This document shows, piece by piece, positions 1 through 12,357 of a DNA stretch of 36,462 nt. Location: NCBI GenBank assembly GCA_016758965.1, contig JAEPRB010000330.1, forward strand, positions 1 through 36,462. The letters run 5' to 3'. Under the pieces are notes generated by a model. It worked only from the letters and a program-made list of their open reading frames with translations. It was not told the origin of the DNA and made no database searches. Numbering within the stretch: position 1 is the first letter of the stretch; the number at the start of each line of letters is the position of its first letter. Both the position numbers and the translations under genes were made by a program. This DNA comes from Circinella minor. Lineage: Eukaryota > Mucoromycota > Mucoromycetes > Mucorales > Lichtheimiaceae.

Positions 1-1119
1 TTTATTATTTCAAACATATTGGAGTTACCTGATTATATAATATATAAGTATAATGATGCCGTGTACCTTATCAACAACGAAAGTAATTATACATCCACTA
101 TACCATAGCTTCCATACGTTGAAAGTTCAAACTATACATAAAGGTAAGCCATTATAATAGATAATTTATACTTCTGTTGTCGGTATTTTGTTAAATACGT
201 AATAGTGATCATTTCTTCTAATATTATGGATGATATATAAAATAAATAAAAGAGGCCAAGAATTATTATCAATGGACTTTTGATATTTTTATAATATTAT
301 GAAAAATAAGTGATTAATCCATGGTAAAAAAAAAACGTTCCCGAGATCTATTGCAGTGGCAAGGACATGAAGCTGTTGAATACATATATATGAATACCTT
401 TGGGAAGAGAAGATTGAGGATTACGGGATAGTTCAAAACAAAGAAAATGAAATGGTGACGTAAAAGATATTATTTCGTGCTGGAGCTAAAAAAGAACACT
501 TTTGGCTGACTGATAAAAAAACCACACACCCTATTTTGAATTATTCAGAAGCTATGCCAAACAAATTGATACGGTCATATATATATACCATTGAAAAGAG
601 TAGCTCGAGGCTCGTCTGATAGTAATATCAAAAATAAAATTAGTTTGGTGAGTGGTTCAAACAAGGGCAATGAAAATGGCACACATATCTGATCATTGTG
701 TTTTCTTCTAGATTATATTATTTTCCTTATATGCGTAACATCACTGTATTATTAAATTTTGTACTTTGACGCTTCCCTTCCCTTCCCATCCTTTCTTTTC
801 TTTACTTTATTTTTTATCTACAAGAATAGTATGTATTACCCTTATTTTATACATTATAACGTATTTCTTTATTAATAGTTATTCCAATAAATAGCCAATA
901 AATTTACAAATATATAGTCAACTTATATCACCACCTCCTCGAAAGCCCGCCACCAGACTTTGGCTTTGGAAAATAAAAAGGACTCACTATTAACATGCGT
1001 AACTTTACCGTCAAGGAACTTACATATTGTCGTAAATTCGAAATTTTACGTATATGTTCGAGAGTTAAGCTTACAAAATAATTCCCGTTAAGTTCATATC
1101 CGTTAATTTTCACACTCCC
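1..1119. other. AT-rich intergenic DNA, no gene supported
   Basis: Stops are frequent in all frames and I recognise no conserved protein block. The longest open frame (minus strand, about 61 codons near 928-1113) has no family motif. No tRNA-like A/B boxes or LTR-like ends were seen. Confidence 0.6.
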
Positions 1120-1496
1120 TGTAATGTCGTAAGACCATTACGACGATATACTCAACCACGAGGTTGTTGATCTACTGACATGCTTATCCGCGGTATACTA
1201 AGGATATACGATAGCATGGTTGAGCGCATGGTTGGATATAGAATATTAGGATAGATATTCTATGTAGAAATGTTGATCATTGATATTAGATATATATTAG
1301 TTAGACGTAAATTAGCCCCTAATATTTCGACGTATATAAATAAAGGGTTTCCTGACAACTAAGAAACAGTAATCGTTTTTATTCATATATATTTTCGAGC
1401 TCTTCTTATTCTACCTATTTCTTTATAACACGCTTTCTCAAACTGACCGATCGAACCCGATTGTAGGTATACAATAACTGGTCATACGCTATTACA
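1120..1496 (+). repeat. 5' long terminal repeat of the chromovirus
   Basis: 377 bp, direct repeat of 5599-5971, bounded by the 6-bp inverted termini TGTAAT and ATTACA. It contains a TATA-like box and is followed two bases later by the primer site. Several substitutions and a 4-bp insertion separate it from the 3' copy. Confidence 0.93.
1333..1342 (+). promoter_or_regulatory. TATA-like box of the LTR promoter
   Basis: TATATAAATA sits about 155 bp before the LTR end and is preserved in the 3' LTR at 5809-5818. It is the best candidate for the U3 promoter of the retrotransposon. The transcription start is not visible. Confidence 0.5.
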
Positions 1497-1498
1497 AT

Positions 1499-1506
1499 TG
1501 GTAGCG
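1499..1506 (+). promoter_or_regulatory. Primer-binding site, initiator Met tRNA type
   Basis: TGGTAGCG begins two bases after the 5' LTR. It complements a tRNA 3' end reading CGCTACCA, the 3' end of fungal initiator methionine tRNA and the known primer type of Ty3. Only about 8 bases match, as in Ty3. Confidence 0.7.
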
Positions 1507-1743
1507 ACAGCGGTTTTATTATTTTTTTCTTTTAAAATAATAATAACCCTTATTGCTCGACGTTATACGTATTATATTTTTCTATGAGCTGGGCTTATAT
1601 ATGAGACGTTTACCATATACACACAGTTTCTCAACCGATTACGTCTGAAGTAAAAATCGATTCTTTTAAGAGCGCCTAAAAAAAATATGTAGGAAAAACA
1701 TTTTAATCCGACGTGATGGCACTATAAATGGGCATAGTGCTAG

Positions 1744-4182
1744 GATTTTGACTTCGTGGCGGTGTCTTTTCTTGAGAAAACAAACCTGGTCAAAAATACT
1801 TTTTCAACACCTGGCTCTTTCTTAAAACTTGCAGACGACTATCAAACTCATTCAACATGCTACTTGGACGCAACCGTAGTAATGGAAGACTTCACCTCAT
1901 CTGTACGACTTTTTTCTGGTATTGTCAGCGACGCTCATGACGTTATTTTTGGAAAAAGCTGGCTTTATGACAAAAACCCTGATATAAACTGGCGAACTAA
2001 TTCAGTAAAACCACGTTCAATACCTTCGTCGATGGAAGTACAGTATGTCTCACATTGTGCTAGCAGCAAACTTATAAATAATTTATATGACGACGGTTTT
2101 GTTGTATTGCATTCAGAAAAAATCATTTTCGACGGTGAAAATGCTACTGTACTTGGTTTGAATCAATTGTTGGACGAATATAACGACTGCTTTCCAGACG
2201 ATTTACCCTCTGGTCTTCCTCCCAAGCGACATGTTGACCACGCCATTCCTTTGGAACCTGGCTCGAAACCACCAGCACAACGTCTTTACCGCCTCTCAAC
2301 TGGCGAATTAGCTGAATTAAAAAAGACGTTGGACGATTTGCTTGCTAAAGGTTGGATTCGCTCTTCCAACGCTCCTTACGGCAGCTCTGTGCTTTTTGTA
2401 AGTAAGAAGGATGGGTCTTTACGAATGGTGGTTGATTATCGAGCTCTCAACATGTTGACGATCAAGGATAAATATCCACTGGTTCGAACAGACGACCTTA
2501 TTGCTCAGCTTCGCGGTGCTCATATTCTTTCGAAGCGTGACGTACACAGTGGATATCATCAAATCCGTTTACGAGAAGAAGACCAAGATAAGACTAGTTT
2601 CTTGACGCGTTATGGACCATTTGCATTTACGGTGCTGCCTTTTGGTTTGACGTCCGCACCTGGTACCTTTATGAGATTAATGCAAGATATTTTTCGTGAC
2701 CTTTTGGATGAATGTGTCATCATTTATTTGGACGATATTCTTATTTATAGCAAGACTACAGACGACCATCTTCAACATCTTCGCGACGTACTTGATCGAC
2801 TTCGATGACACAAACTTTATGCAAAAAGTTCCAAGTGTGAGTTTGGCAAAACGGAATTGGAATTCCTTGGTCATATTGTATCTGGTGATAAAGTTAAGTG
2901 TGATCCACATAAATTTGACGTTATTAAGAAGTGGCCTACTTTAAAAAATATTGCAGATGTTCAATCATTTTTGGGATTGTGTGATTTTTATAAGCAATAT
3001 TGTCATGGTTATGCGACGGTTTCGGCTCCTTTGACACGCCTTCTTCGCAAAGATGTACCTTGGGACTGGGATGATAATTGTGAAAAAGCTTTTACTGAAT
3101 TAAAGCGACGTTTAACCACAGCACCAGTTTTGGCTCTTCCGGATGCTGACCGCCATTGTTATTTGCATACTGACGCCGCATCTACGGTTGCTATTGGTGG
3201 TATTCTTAGTCAAGTTCAGGACGACAGTTTATTGCACCCTGTTTCCTATGCTTTGAGGACGTTAAAAAGTGCAGAGCTGAATTACCCAGTACATGAACAA
3301 GAGTTATTGGCCGTTTCATATTGTGTTGATCAGCGGAGACATCATCTCGACGATAAAAAATTTACTGTCTATACTGATAATCGAGCGATATCGACGATGC
3401 ATTCCAAAAGCAAGAATTTATCCAAACGTCAGATTCGATTGTTGGGAAAATTGATGTCATATCGATTTGACGTGCACCATATTCCTCGAGAAGAAAATAC
3501 AGGCGCAGACGCGCTATCAAAACGACCACCTTCCGAGCCTTTCCATCCAGACGTTTCAATGGAACTTTATTCTATCGTTATTTCAGTGAGCGGGGAGATG
3601 TTTAGCAAAGACTGTGCAAAGCATTATGCGGACGATTCTTTTTGGACTGATATCTTATCCAAGTTACGAACAAATGACGATAATGGCGAATATTCTTTGG
3701 AAGATGGTATTATTTATTGTAACATGGATGGAAGAAGACTTCTTTGTGTACCAAGAATGCCAACGCTACTAAATACGATTTTGCATGACGCTCATGATGC
3801 ACCAGTAGCAGAACATAGAGGTATTGATGCCACAATGGAAAGACTTTGCCGGACTTACTCTTGGCCACATATGAACAAGGCCGCTCGACGTTATATTGCT
3901 ACTTGTGACCTATGTCAACGGACTAAGTCGACGAATCAAAAACCTGCTGGATTACTTCAACCGCTACAAATAGCTGAAGGACAATGTACTTCTATTCCAG
4001 TGGATTTTATTGTTCATTTACCCAAGACGCCTCGACACTTTGATGCAACCGCCGTTTTTGTGGATCGCTTTTCGAAACGTGATCATTTCGCTCCTTGCAA
4101 GACGATGGATACAGCAGAAGATTTGCTCATCTATTTTTGCGCGAAATATATCGACAGCATGGATTACCAAATGATATTGTAG
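1744..4182 (+). pseudogene. Chromovirus pol: protease remnant, RT, RNase H, integrase N-terminal part
   Basis: The open frame begins after a stop at 1741 without an ATG; gag and the protease active-site region are gone. The DVIFGKSWL motif near 1940-1970 is the tail of a retropepsin-like domain. The RT follows, with the FVSKKDGSLRMVVDYR block, a SGYHQI block and the catalytic YLDD at 2725-2736. A TGA at 2806-2808 interrupts the frame within conserved RT thumb sequence; the frame continues directly afterwards. RNase H follows (HTDAAS near 3169, EQELLAV near 3298, YTDNR near 3373, GADAL near 3504). Then comes the integrase zinc domain (H..H, C..C in CDLCQR) and the first catalytic Asp in VDFIVHL. 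The frame is lost by a 1-base deletion near 4121, and out-of-frame sequence runs to the stop at 4182. Known family role: converting element RNA to DNA and integrating it. This copy is inactive. Confidence 0.92.
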
Positions 4183-4433
4183 CAGATCGAGACGTACGTT
4201 TTACTTCTAAGTTTTGGACGGCCTTAACAAAACTATTAGGAGTTCAAAGACGACTTTCTTCCAGTATGCACGCAGAATCAGACGGTCAAACGCAGCGAAC
4301 CAACCGCAGCCTTGAAGACATGTTACGACGTTACGTGGTATATAATCAGAGGGATTGTGACGAATGGCTTCCTGTGTTGGAACACACATATAATGATACC
4401 AAGCATGCATCCGACAGGGTGACGACGCAGTAA
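4123..4433 (+). pseudogene. Chromovirus integrase catalytic core, shifted frame
   Basis: Continues the integrase core in the next frame after the indel near 4121. The block IYRQHGLPNDIVADRD contains the second catalytic Asp. The third acidic position of the DDE triad should fall in the DGQTERTNR-type block, but this copy reads DGQTQRTNR, a GAG to CAG change that replaces the catalytic Glu with Gln. The frame then closes at a TAA (4431-4433). Beyond it about 20 residues normally present before the next conserved block seem to be missing, and the reading moves to a third frame. The integrase is therefore broken by a frameshift, a deletion and an active-site change. Confidence 0.88.
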
Positions 4434-4435
4434 AT

Positions 4436-5071
4436 AATGTCTATGCTGGTGCCCTTGTCAAGCGATTGGATGCCATTTGGATCGACGTTACTAAAGCCAT
4501 TAAAGAAGCAACAACGGAACGACAAGCTATGTATGCTAATCGGAAACGATGTGATTTGGTGCTTGAAGTTGGAAATCAAGTTTTAGTTAAGACGGCACAT
4601 CTTAATCCTGATGTTTATTCCAATGCACCAACCAAAAAACTGCTTCCGCGGTGGGCTGGTCCATACAAGATATTAAAAATGATTGGATAAGTTGCATATA
4701 AGCTTAATCTGCCGGCGACGATTAAAGCACGTAATGTTTTTTATGTTACTGCTCTCAAGGAATATTTGGAACCAGACGATAAGGATCGACGACCCGAACG
4801 ACCTTCTCCTGTGATTACCAATACTTCTGACGATGAGTTTGAAGTTGAAGCTATTCTTGACGATCGTATACGAAGAAACAAGCTACAGTACCTGGTCAAA
4901 TGGAAAGGTTATTCATTACATTAAGCTACTTGGGAACCAGCAACGCATTTGGAAAATGCTTCACAAATATTGCAAGAATACCTTACTTCGATGCAACAAC
5001 CTGCTAAGGATGGACAAGATGATGTATCTCCACCTAAGCAACGACGGGGACGACCACCAAAGCAATTATGA
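4436..5071 (+). pseudogene. Integrase C-terminal region with chromodomain and AT-hook-like tail
   Basis: Third frame of the same pol. The first part (VYAGALVKRLDAI to LPRWAGPYKI) is the gypsy integrase C-terminal region with its GPY/F-type motif. A TAA at 4688-4690 interrupts it before VAYKLNLP. From about 4832 a chromodomain follows: FEVEAILDDR, then YLVKWKGYS, a TAA at 4922-4924, and ATWEP. Chromodomains in chromoviruses are known to steer integration to methylated-histone heterochromatin. The protein ends with a basic QRRGRPPK segment resembling an AT-hook (about 5038-5064), just before TGA 5069-5071. The stop inside the chromodomain would remove the second half of the fold. Confidence 0.88.
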
Positions 5072-5598
5072 AGACGATAAAAATATTTCTTAAGTATTTT
5101 TTTTTATTTATTGTCATTTTTCCTTTTTGGTTTTGGTGTTACAAAATTTTTTTTTTTTTTACTTCACTCTCTTTTGAAAAGACGATTCTTTTTCTACATT
5201 TTTTTTAGCCAGTAATGCTGCAGACGATTTTTGCTCATTCTCTGTTCCTTTCTCAAGACGTTATATTGAGGGGAGAGGGCCTAAACCCGGCTTGCTATTG
5301 CTTCGGCGATTTTGAATTTTAGATAATATTGGATGATAGAAGCAGACGATTGGGTTGACGAAAAACGTTTCCGTCACTGCTGTGAAGGGTTCCAGCATAC
5401 GATATTACTTAGACAATTCACTAAGGACGGTGTATATCCTACTCGCAAATCGACGCATTGACAACATGCTAACAAACCAAGGACGACGTACGAAACTGAC
5501 GCAAATCAAGAAGTACTTGGACAATGTGGACGGATTGACGGCGAGATACCCCGGCAACTCTTACATTGATGGGTGGACGTTATATAGACGGGGGAGAA
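5072..5598 (+). other. 3' non-coding part of the chromovirus with polypurine tract
   Basis: No conserved protein. An open frame of about 82 codons (5355-5603) has no recognisable motif and runs into the LTR, so I do not call it. The purine run GGGGGAGAA at 5590-5598 directly abuts the 3' LTR and is the expected plus-strand primer. A second purine-rich stretch near 5269-5279 (GAGGGGAGAGG) could be an internal polypurine tract, but this is speculative. Confidence 0.7.
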
Positions 5599-5971
5599 TG
5601 TAATAGTGTAAGACCATTACGACGATATATTCAACCATAAGGTTGTTGATCTACATGCTTATCCGCAGAATACTAAGGATAGACGATAGCATGGTTGAGC
5701 ACATGGTTGGATATAGAAATATTAGGATAGTTATTCTATATAGAAATGTTGATCATTGATATTAGATATATATTAGTTAGACGTAAATTAGCCCTTGATA
5801 TTTCGACGTATATAAATAAAGGGTTTCCTGACAACCAGGAAACAGTAATCGTTTTTAATCATATATATTCTCGAGCCCTTTTTATTCTACCTATTTCTTA
5901 TAACACGCTTCCTGAAACTGACCGATCGAACCCGATTGTAAGTATACAATAACTGGTCATGCGCTATTACA
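5599..5971 (+). repeat. 3' long terminal repeat of the chromovirus
   Basis: 373 bp, direct repeat of 1120-1496 with the same termini. It keeps the TATA-like box at 5809-5818 and follows the polypurine tract without a gap. Confidence 0.93.
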
Positions 5972-8900
5972 CTTTGTGTGCTTTCATTAATATACTTGTA
6001 ATATTTTTACTACTGTTACTAACCTAGTATTATTATCGAATTGTTGAATTTAGATAATAATAAGAATGAAAGAGTGGTTTAAATTAGTACCAGATACTTG
6101 TTCATCCAATATCAATTATTATGATGACACATCTCGTAATTTTTTTTTGTTACACTGTGTTTGTGACACGTGGCTATATGTGCAGCAACAGGGATAGTCT
6201 TAACCTATTTATTTTCTTCTTTCTTTTCTAAAAAAAAACACACACACACAAGCCTTGTCCTTTTGAATTTCAAAAGTAATTAATAAGCAACAACATGGTC
6301 AACTTCAAATAACATCATCATCGGTATAATAATATGAGTCAGTTTAATTGAAATAGATTAAAAAAAAAGTGGCCAAAGACAACATTCAAAATATGACTTT
6401 TTTTTTTGGTAAAAAAAACTTCATCAGTCAGTCAATCTACCCAATTGAACCTAGATTAATGCGTGAACAAGAAGGATTGCTATTATGGATAGAAATGAAG
6501 TACGAAGTAGCGTCATCATATTCAGTATACAGACTGTGCTGATGCAATCATATCAATGGATAAGGATTGTTCAACGCATCACTATTGACTTTTATCAGCT
6601 AGACTAGATAAAAAAAAGCACTCACAACACTTTTGATGGATATACGTTTGTGAACAATAACAGTGGGAATAAATTTGTGGATCTAGCCATGGATGAGATA
6701 GCCGTAGTTATTCTTTTTTGATGGATAATATACCAAGGGCAGTAACAACTTCGACCTATGATTAATTATACAAATCGAAATTTAATTAAAGGTACATTTT
6801 AGTAGCAGATGTTGATTCGACTATATTGTTATGATCGGATCATAACTGGGAGTGAACGTAGCAGTAGATATGGACTATTTTCTTAAATATTGGATGGATG
6901 GGGCTAGGATTGATATTTTGGATATGTACTCGGTTGGAATAATGGTTAGATATAATCTCGAGATGAATTCATATTTGTACATGGATACGCAAATGGTTCT
7001 GATGATACAAATATCTCTCATTTGAAATGTAACGATGATATCTGGATGTCGTTGATGCTTTGGATAACAATAGTAGTTTTAACTGTAACCACAGGAGCTT
7101 GAATTTCGATCGTGTTATTTTCGGATACGGAGTCAGGATAAAGCAAACACTAGTAATTAGATACAGCATCTCGCCCTCTCTTTTATTTTAGCTTCAAAAG
7201 AAGATGATTGTGGATAAAAAGTAAAAAAAAAACTTTTGTGGTGTGGTGATAGATATTGAAAACCAAATAAAAAACTGTTATACGTAACTACACACCAAAT
7301 TTTTTAATCCTATTGTCGTACCTCAATTTGTCATGGTTTGTTATTTACGTATAATAAATTGGGAGACAAAATATGTAATTTAAAAAGTGAATCGCTACTA
7401 AACATTTCTTGACTCATAATAATAGTCCAAAAAGAAATATCAATGCTATTTATTACGTCGGCTAAAAACCAGTTAAAGCCTTAAGTACATTCAAGAGGTA
7501 GTAATAATTTTGCTGTCCTTCAGAGATTTATTTGATATTATCGTACGTAGCAAAAAGTAAAATAAGAGAAATATAATTTAAAAATTGTTATGAATAACCT
7601 CTGATTTTCGGACCCACCTTATTACAAAGATGACTAACAGTCTGATGCCATATCCTTTTTATTTATACACTATATGTACTGTATAATTTTTATATCTTGA
7701 AGAATCTTATTAAGTTTCATATCTTTTCTTCCCTTAACTATATCGTTATGTTTGCTCAATGACCCCCGTATGTAGCTCATATGAAATCATGGCAACCATA
7801 AAGTATCTAACTTTAATGTTACATAGAGGTGCTGTAATAAATGCCATAATTTAGATAATTATGTTACTACGTTGTATACGAGTCAACAAAAAAGGGTATC
7901 TTTTTAATTCACTTTCTACCATTTTCCAAAGATCTTTTAGAAAGTTACCTGGTGGTTTGTTTTAGATGGTTAGTATAACATTCATTTTATTTTTCGAGCG
8001 GTGCAAAAAAAAAGGGAGGGGTCCACTTAAGAAACAATGTTCTTTATTATGATCAGATATTCGATTAAAGACCAATGCTTTTCAATGAATAATAGTTTTT
8101 TTTCTGTGTGACTAATACAGTAGTTCCAAGGCCTGAAAATAATGCGGGGTAAACTTATTTTGCAGATCACTATGTAAAAGTGAAACATAGTGTATCTCAG
8201 CATAAGAAGACCACTAAGACTCATATTACTTTAATACTTTTCTCAGTTTACTTTTCATCTTCACTTTGTTTTTGCTTGTCTATATCATAGAAGTAAGTTA
8301 TACAGAGGCATTCATGTATGAATGACAATTGTTTTCGGATTTTTCAAAAATAAAAAAGCATAAAAGGGATCTCTGCAGGAGCTTCCGAATTTTTCTTTTT
8401 TTTTTAAGGACCAAGAACTCGGGTAAGTACTATTTTTTTTAGTCCATTTTCTTTTTATTTTTTATACAACGAACGAACGATATGACGAACGATACGACGC
8501 GACAATCACCTTTAAAAGGTAAGTACTCTTTACTATCCTCAGATAGTATAAAGGGCAAAAAAAGAGTAGGGATTCTTGACCTATCATAGCTTTGAAATTG
8601 AACTACGTAAATACACAGAAAGTTGATTTTTTCCTACATGTCTCTTTTATTGATTATCTACAGTAATATTATTTTTATTATATATATCTGTTATAGTATT
8701 TTGGAAAATATATTCATAGTAAACTCTATAGTCTCTTTACTATAGTATTTTTCTGTATATAATTGGTACTTGTATTTATATTATTCTTTGTAGTTATATT
8801 CTCTCTTTATTGTTCTTTCTCTTTAGTTTTGTCTAAAAAATATAATATATTTTGGCAGATAATATAATACTCTAGTAAAATAGAATGTAAAGATATTGTT

Positions 8901-11857
8901 TTTTTCTATAATAAACTTATCTACTCCAAGTATCAATCTATAATACTTTATATAGTCGTAAATTATAGAATAAAAAATGATGAAATAAAAGAGTATAAAT
9001 AAAAAGAAGAGGTGAATAATAAAAAGTTAAGTATAAAGCAACATCAAGTTTAAGAAAAAGATTTAAGAGAGGAATAGTAATAAAAAGATAAAAGGTAGAG
9101 AAGGAATTAAGAAATTTAATAAGAGCAAAGATATAAAGAAAAGAAAAGAGAGAATGAATATAAAGAAGAACTATGTCGGGTAGCTTACACACTGCTTAAA
9201 GCGGGAGACGCGAAATAGTGAAAACTTTTCTTTTTTTTTGGTGATCAGTCTTTTAAATTCCTCATGGAGCAGTTCATATAAAGTCGGAAACAATAATTAT
9301 GATGGCAAATGAATTTGATGACTAAACGATTTCAACAATTGTTCAAAGAAAAGGAAGATTCATAAAAAAAAATAGAGAAAGAAAATTAATGAAGGATAAC
9401 ATAAATAAATGGATCAGGACATGTGTGATGAAAGAAAGAGATAATATGTTTCTCCAAGAATATACTTTATAATAAAAGACAACAACTAAAACAAAAACAT
9501 ATGTTTAATATAGTACAGAATAATAGAAAATTATATATGTGATTTTAATTGGCATGACTATAATGTGAAGGTCATTGTTTTACATTGGTCATGTTTTTTT
9601 TTGTTTGAAATGGGGGTAAAGTGTATATTAGAAAAAAAAAATAGAAAACGTGAAAAGTATTACCAAATAGAACTATTAACCCTTTCAGCTTTAATTATAC
9701 CACAAAAATCCGTCAACACTACTGATCATTCAGTATATTGTAATTAATTATCTTATTTGGGATAAGATTATAATAACTGTTATTTTTACTACCATCTTAT
9801 TAGACACATCTTTGAACGGTGTATATAAAATATGACCGTAATAATTTATTTAGCATAGATTATGAACAGTTTTAAAAAAAAGGGTGTGTATTTGAGTTTT
9901 TTATTTATCAAAAAAAACATATTTTTACCCGAAATTTTCATTGCGCTTGTTTGAAGCATTCACTGAACCGATTTTATTTTTAAGCATACCATCAGATTTG
10001 CCTTGAGCTACCCTTTACAATGATATTAAAACGATGACTGTAATAATTTATTCGGCATGGTTTCCGAATAATTCAAAATAGGGTACATGCTTGCTTTTTT
10101 TTTCCCGAGTCAAATATAAAGTTCTCAGTTAGCTCCAGCACACAATAAAAAAATTTCCTTTTTGGAGTCACGAAGTTTGCAGTTTTTTATATCAAAGGAA
10201 CCTTTTCTACTGTACAAATGAAAATGATCGGTATCAAAAAGATATGCCAACAAGACAAGTATATCGTATTAATACTTATCTGATATAATGCCTTAACACT
10301 TTATATATTATTTGAACTACAACTATATTGAAGGTATAATTATAGGATGAACATATAAATATTTTATTGATGGTAAGACATATCTATGGCTGTAATATTT
10401 ATTATACATACAAGTAGCTAATTCAAATGTGGTTGTAAATTTAAAAAAACAGCTATTGTCATTGTGATATCAGATGATTATAAATAAAAACAATTGAGAT
10501 TATTTATTATAATGTTAGAGGATAGCAAATAATACAACAAATTATTGATGGTAATGATGATGATATCGGATGAGAATTAATACATAAAGAGAATTAATCA
10601 TATCAATCATTATGTTGAAATATAAAAATTAAATAACAAAATGGGAGTATTGATAGTGGTAAATAAAAAGGACAATGCTGATATTGACAGGTAACAGATA
10701 AGGTGTAAAATAATCATGGTTATACTAAAAATAAACGATAATAAAAAAAATGCGCCACAAGTTTAAAGATAACCAATAAAATAACATGACAGTTGTGTTG
10801 ATAGTGATATTGAACAATAATAAATAAAGAGAATCAATCTTATTGATCATGACATTGAAGAATAATGAATAAAGTAAAAAAAAAAAAACAGCTGTAGTGA
10901 TAGTTATGGTAATACACAATAATAATAAATAAATAAATAAAATCTATAGTACTAATTATAGTCATATAATAAAACGTTAGAATTCTTTCTTTTATTCGTA
11001 AACCATTATATACGACTAATCATCTATTAAATTACCCAAACTGATTATATTTCAATGTAACTGCTATTTGATATAAATAAGAATAACGACAACACAAAGG
11101 TCTACTTGTGGTTAAGTGACAACCATCATAAAAAAATATACAACAATCCCATCTTTACTCCACTTCCACCGCAAGGCTTATAATAATATGATCTTGCTTT
11201 AACAATTATATAAATAATATGGTTAAACATATAAGATTGAGAGCTGTTTGTCATTTTTTGTATATTTATATTTATATAGTTATTTAGTTCATTCTATGAC
11301 TATAACAATATTTCAATATAACGATAGGGTGTTGAGGTTCAAGACAGAATAAGCGGGAAAATAGCATTAATTTTATATAACAATATCCGATAAGGTTCCA
11401 GTTATATAACATTTTTATTGTTTCAAAAAGGAAATTATACTCGTTTGTTGGACATTTTTTTTATGTTCTTATTTTAGTATATAAACAGTTTTGTCAAGAG
11501 TTTAATAATTTGAACATCAAATTTATCTTCAGGCATTGTCTTTACTTAAAAAAAATCAGTGATATTCTGCTTCTGCTTCTTTCTTCTTATAAAAATCTGT
11601 TTTGTTTTTTGCTAACTATGCAAACTTAACTTGTTCTTTGTTATTTTGCATAGCTTTATAAACAAAATAGACCGTTTTTGGTGCTTATTATAGTATAGTA
11701 ATCATATTTACTTTCGTACGGGGCATTTATAAGGCTTATTATATATGATAATTTGGTTCCAATTCAATCAGAGCTAATATGTCAAGATATATTTAATATT
11801 AATAATAAAGACTATGTAGAGAAAAAAAAGAATCATTATATTATTATAGCTTATTTA
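5972..11857. other. Long AT-rich region without a supportable gene
   Basis: I see no conserved protein block, tRNA signature or transposon terminus here. Open frames are short (at most about 85 codons) and low in complexity. Minor content: a CA run near 6240-6250, two copies of the strong donor-like string GGTAAGTACT (8422-8431 and 8519-8528) around short GAACGAACGA-type repeats, and many homopolymer A/T runs. A minus-strand stretch near 6969-7169 reads as protein-like for some 40 codons but has internal stops in the plausible frame. Confidence 0.55.
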
Positions 11858-12357
11858 TCACCACGGCTAAAAATTACATGCAATTACCTAATTCTCTATG
11901 AATATGAATGTTTTGTAAATATGAGTGATAATCTATGAAATCGCATACTTATACTTTGTGAACCCATGATCGTTTGATGAGAAGTAGTATTCCCACGCAC
12001 TTCTTTTACTACTTTTCTCATCGTCTCATATAGTTAATGACCCAGAAAAAGAAAATTTTATTATTCAAAGTGCCTATCATAATATAGTAGACGTGGTTTC
12101 AACCATGTTATAGCCACTCAGTATAATGTATATGTTAATAAAGTAAAATATATATCATTAAAAAAGTACGTGCTGAAAATCTATGAACCTGAATAAATCT
12201 ATTGCTTATTAATTTATAAATATATATGAATATCTATAATCCTCGTTGATCTATGAATCCGCATGAAGTGTAACTTTTCATGGAGATTCATGTCGTTAGT
12301 GATCATGCAGATTCATGGAAATCCATTTATTTCTAGTACTCGTTTTAGCCGTGGTGA
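11858..12357 (+). mobile_element. ~500-bp TIR element (mariner-like MITE), left arm of a large inverted repeat
   Basis: The 500-bp unit starts TCACCACGGCTAAAA and ends with its exact reverse complement. A TA dinucleotide lies on each side (11856-11857 and 12358-12359), as expected for Tc1/mariner-type insertion. It has no coding capacity, so it is a non-autonomous element. It is the inverse of 13463-13962, with only two mismatches seen by eye over 498 bp (near the outer and inner ends). Confidence 0.85.

Larger units (their letters stand above)
1120..5971 (+). mobile_element. Degenerate Ty3/gypsy chromovirus LTR retrotransposon
   Basis: Two direct repeats (1120-1496 and 5599-5971) both begin TGTAAT and end ATTACA. 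Between them lie, in order, a primer-binding site, a protease remnant, reverse transcriptase, RNase H, integrase, a chromodomain and a polypurine tract. That order and the chromodomain at the integrase C terminus identify a Ty3/gypsy chromovirus. The element is about 4.85 kb, shorter than usual, because gag is essentially missing: only about 250 bp separate the left LTR from the protease remnant. The two LTRs differ at roughly two dozen positions by eye plus a 4-bp gap, so the insertion is not recent. The 5 bp on either side (CTCCC left, CTTTG right) do not match, so no target duplication is visible. It cannot be autonomous as it stands. Confidence 0.93.

Noticed and set aside
5355..5603. 82-codon open frame as an env-like or accessory gene of the chromovirus
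   Set aside because: No motif or signal peptide, and it runs into the LTR start.
6969..7169. Possible gene fragment on the minus strand
   Set aside because: The most protein-like frame has an internal stop, no ATG context and no recognisable family.
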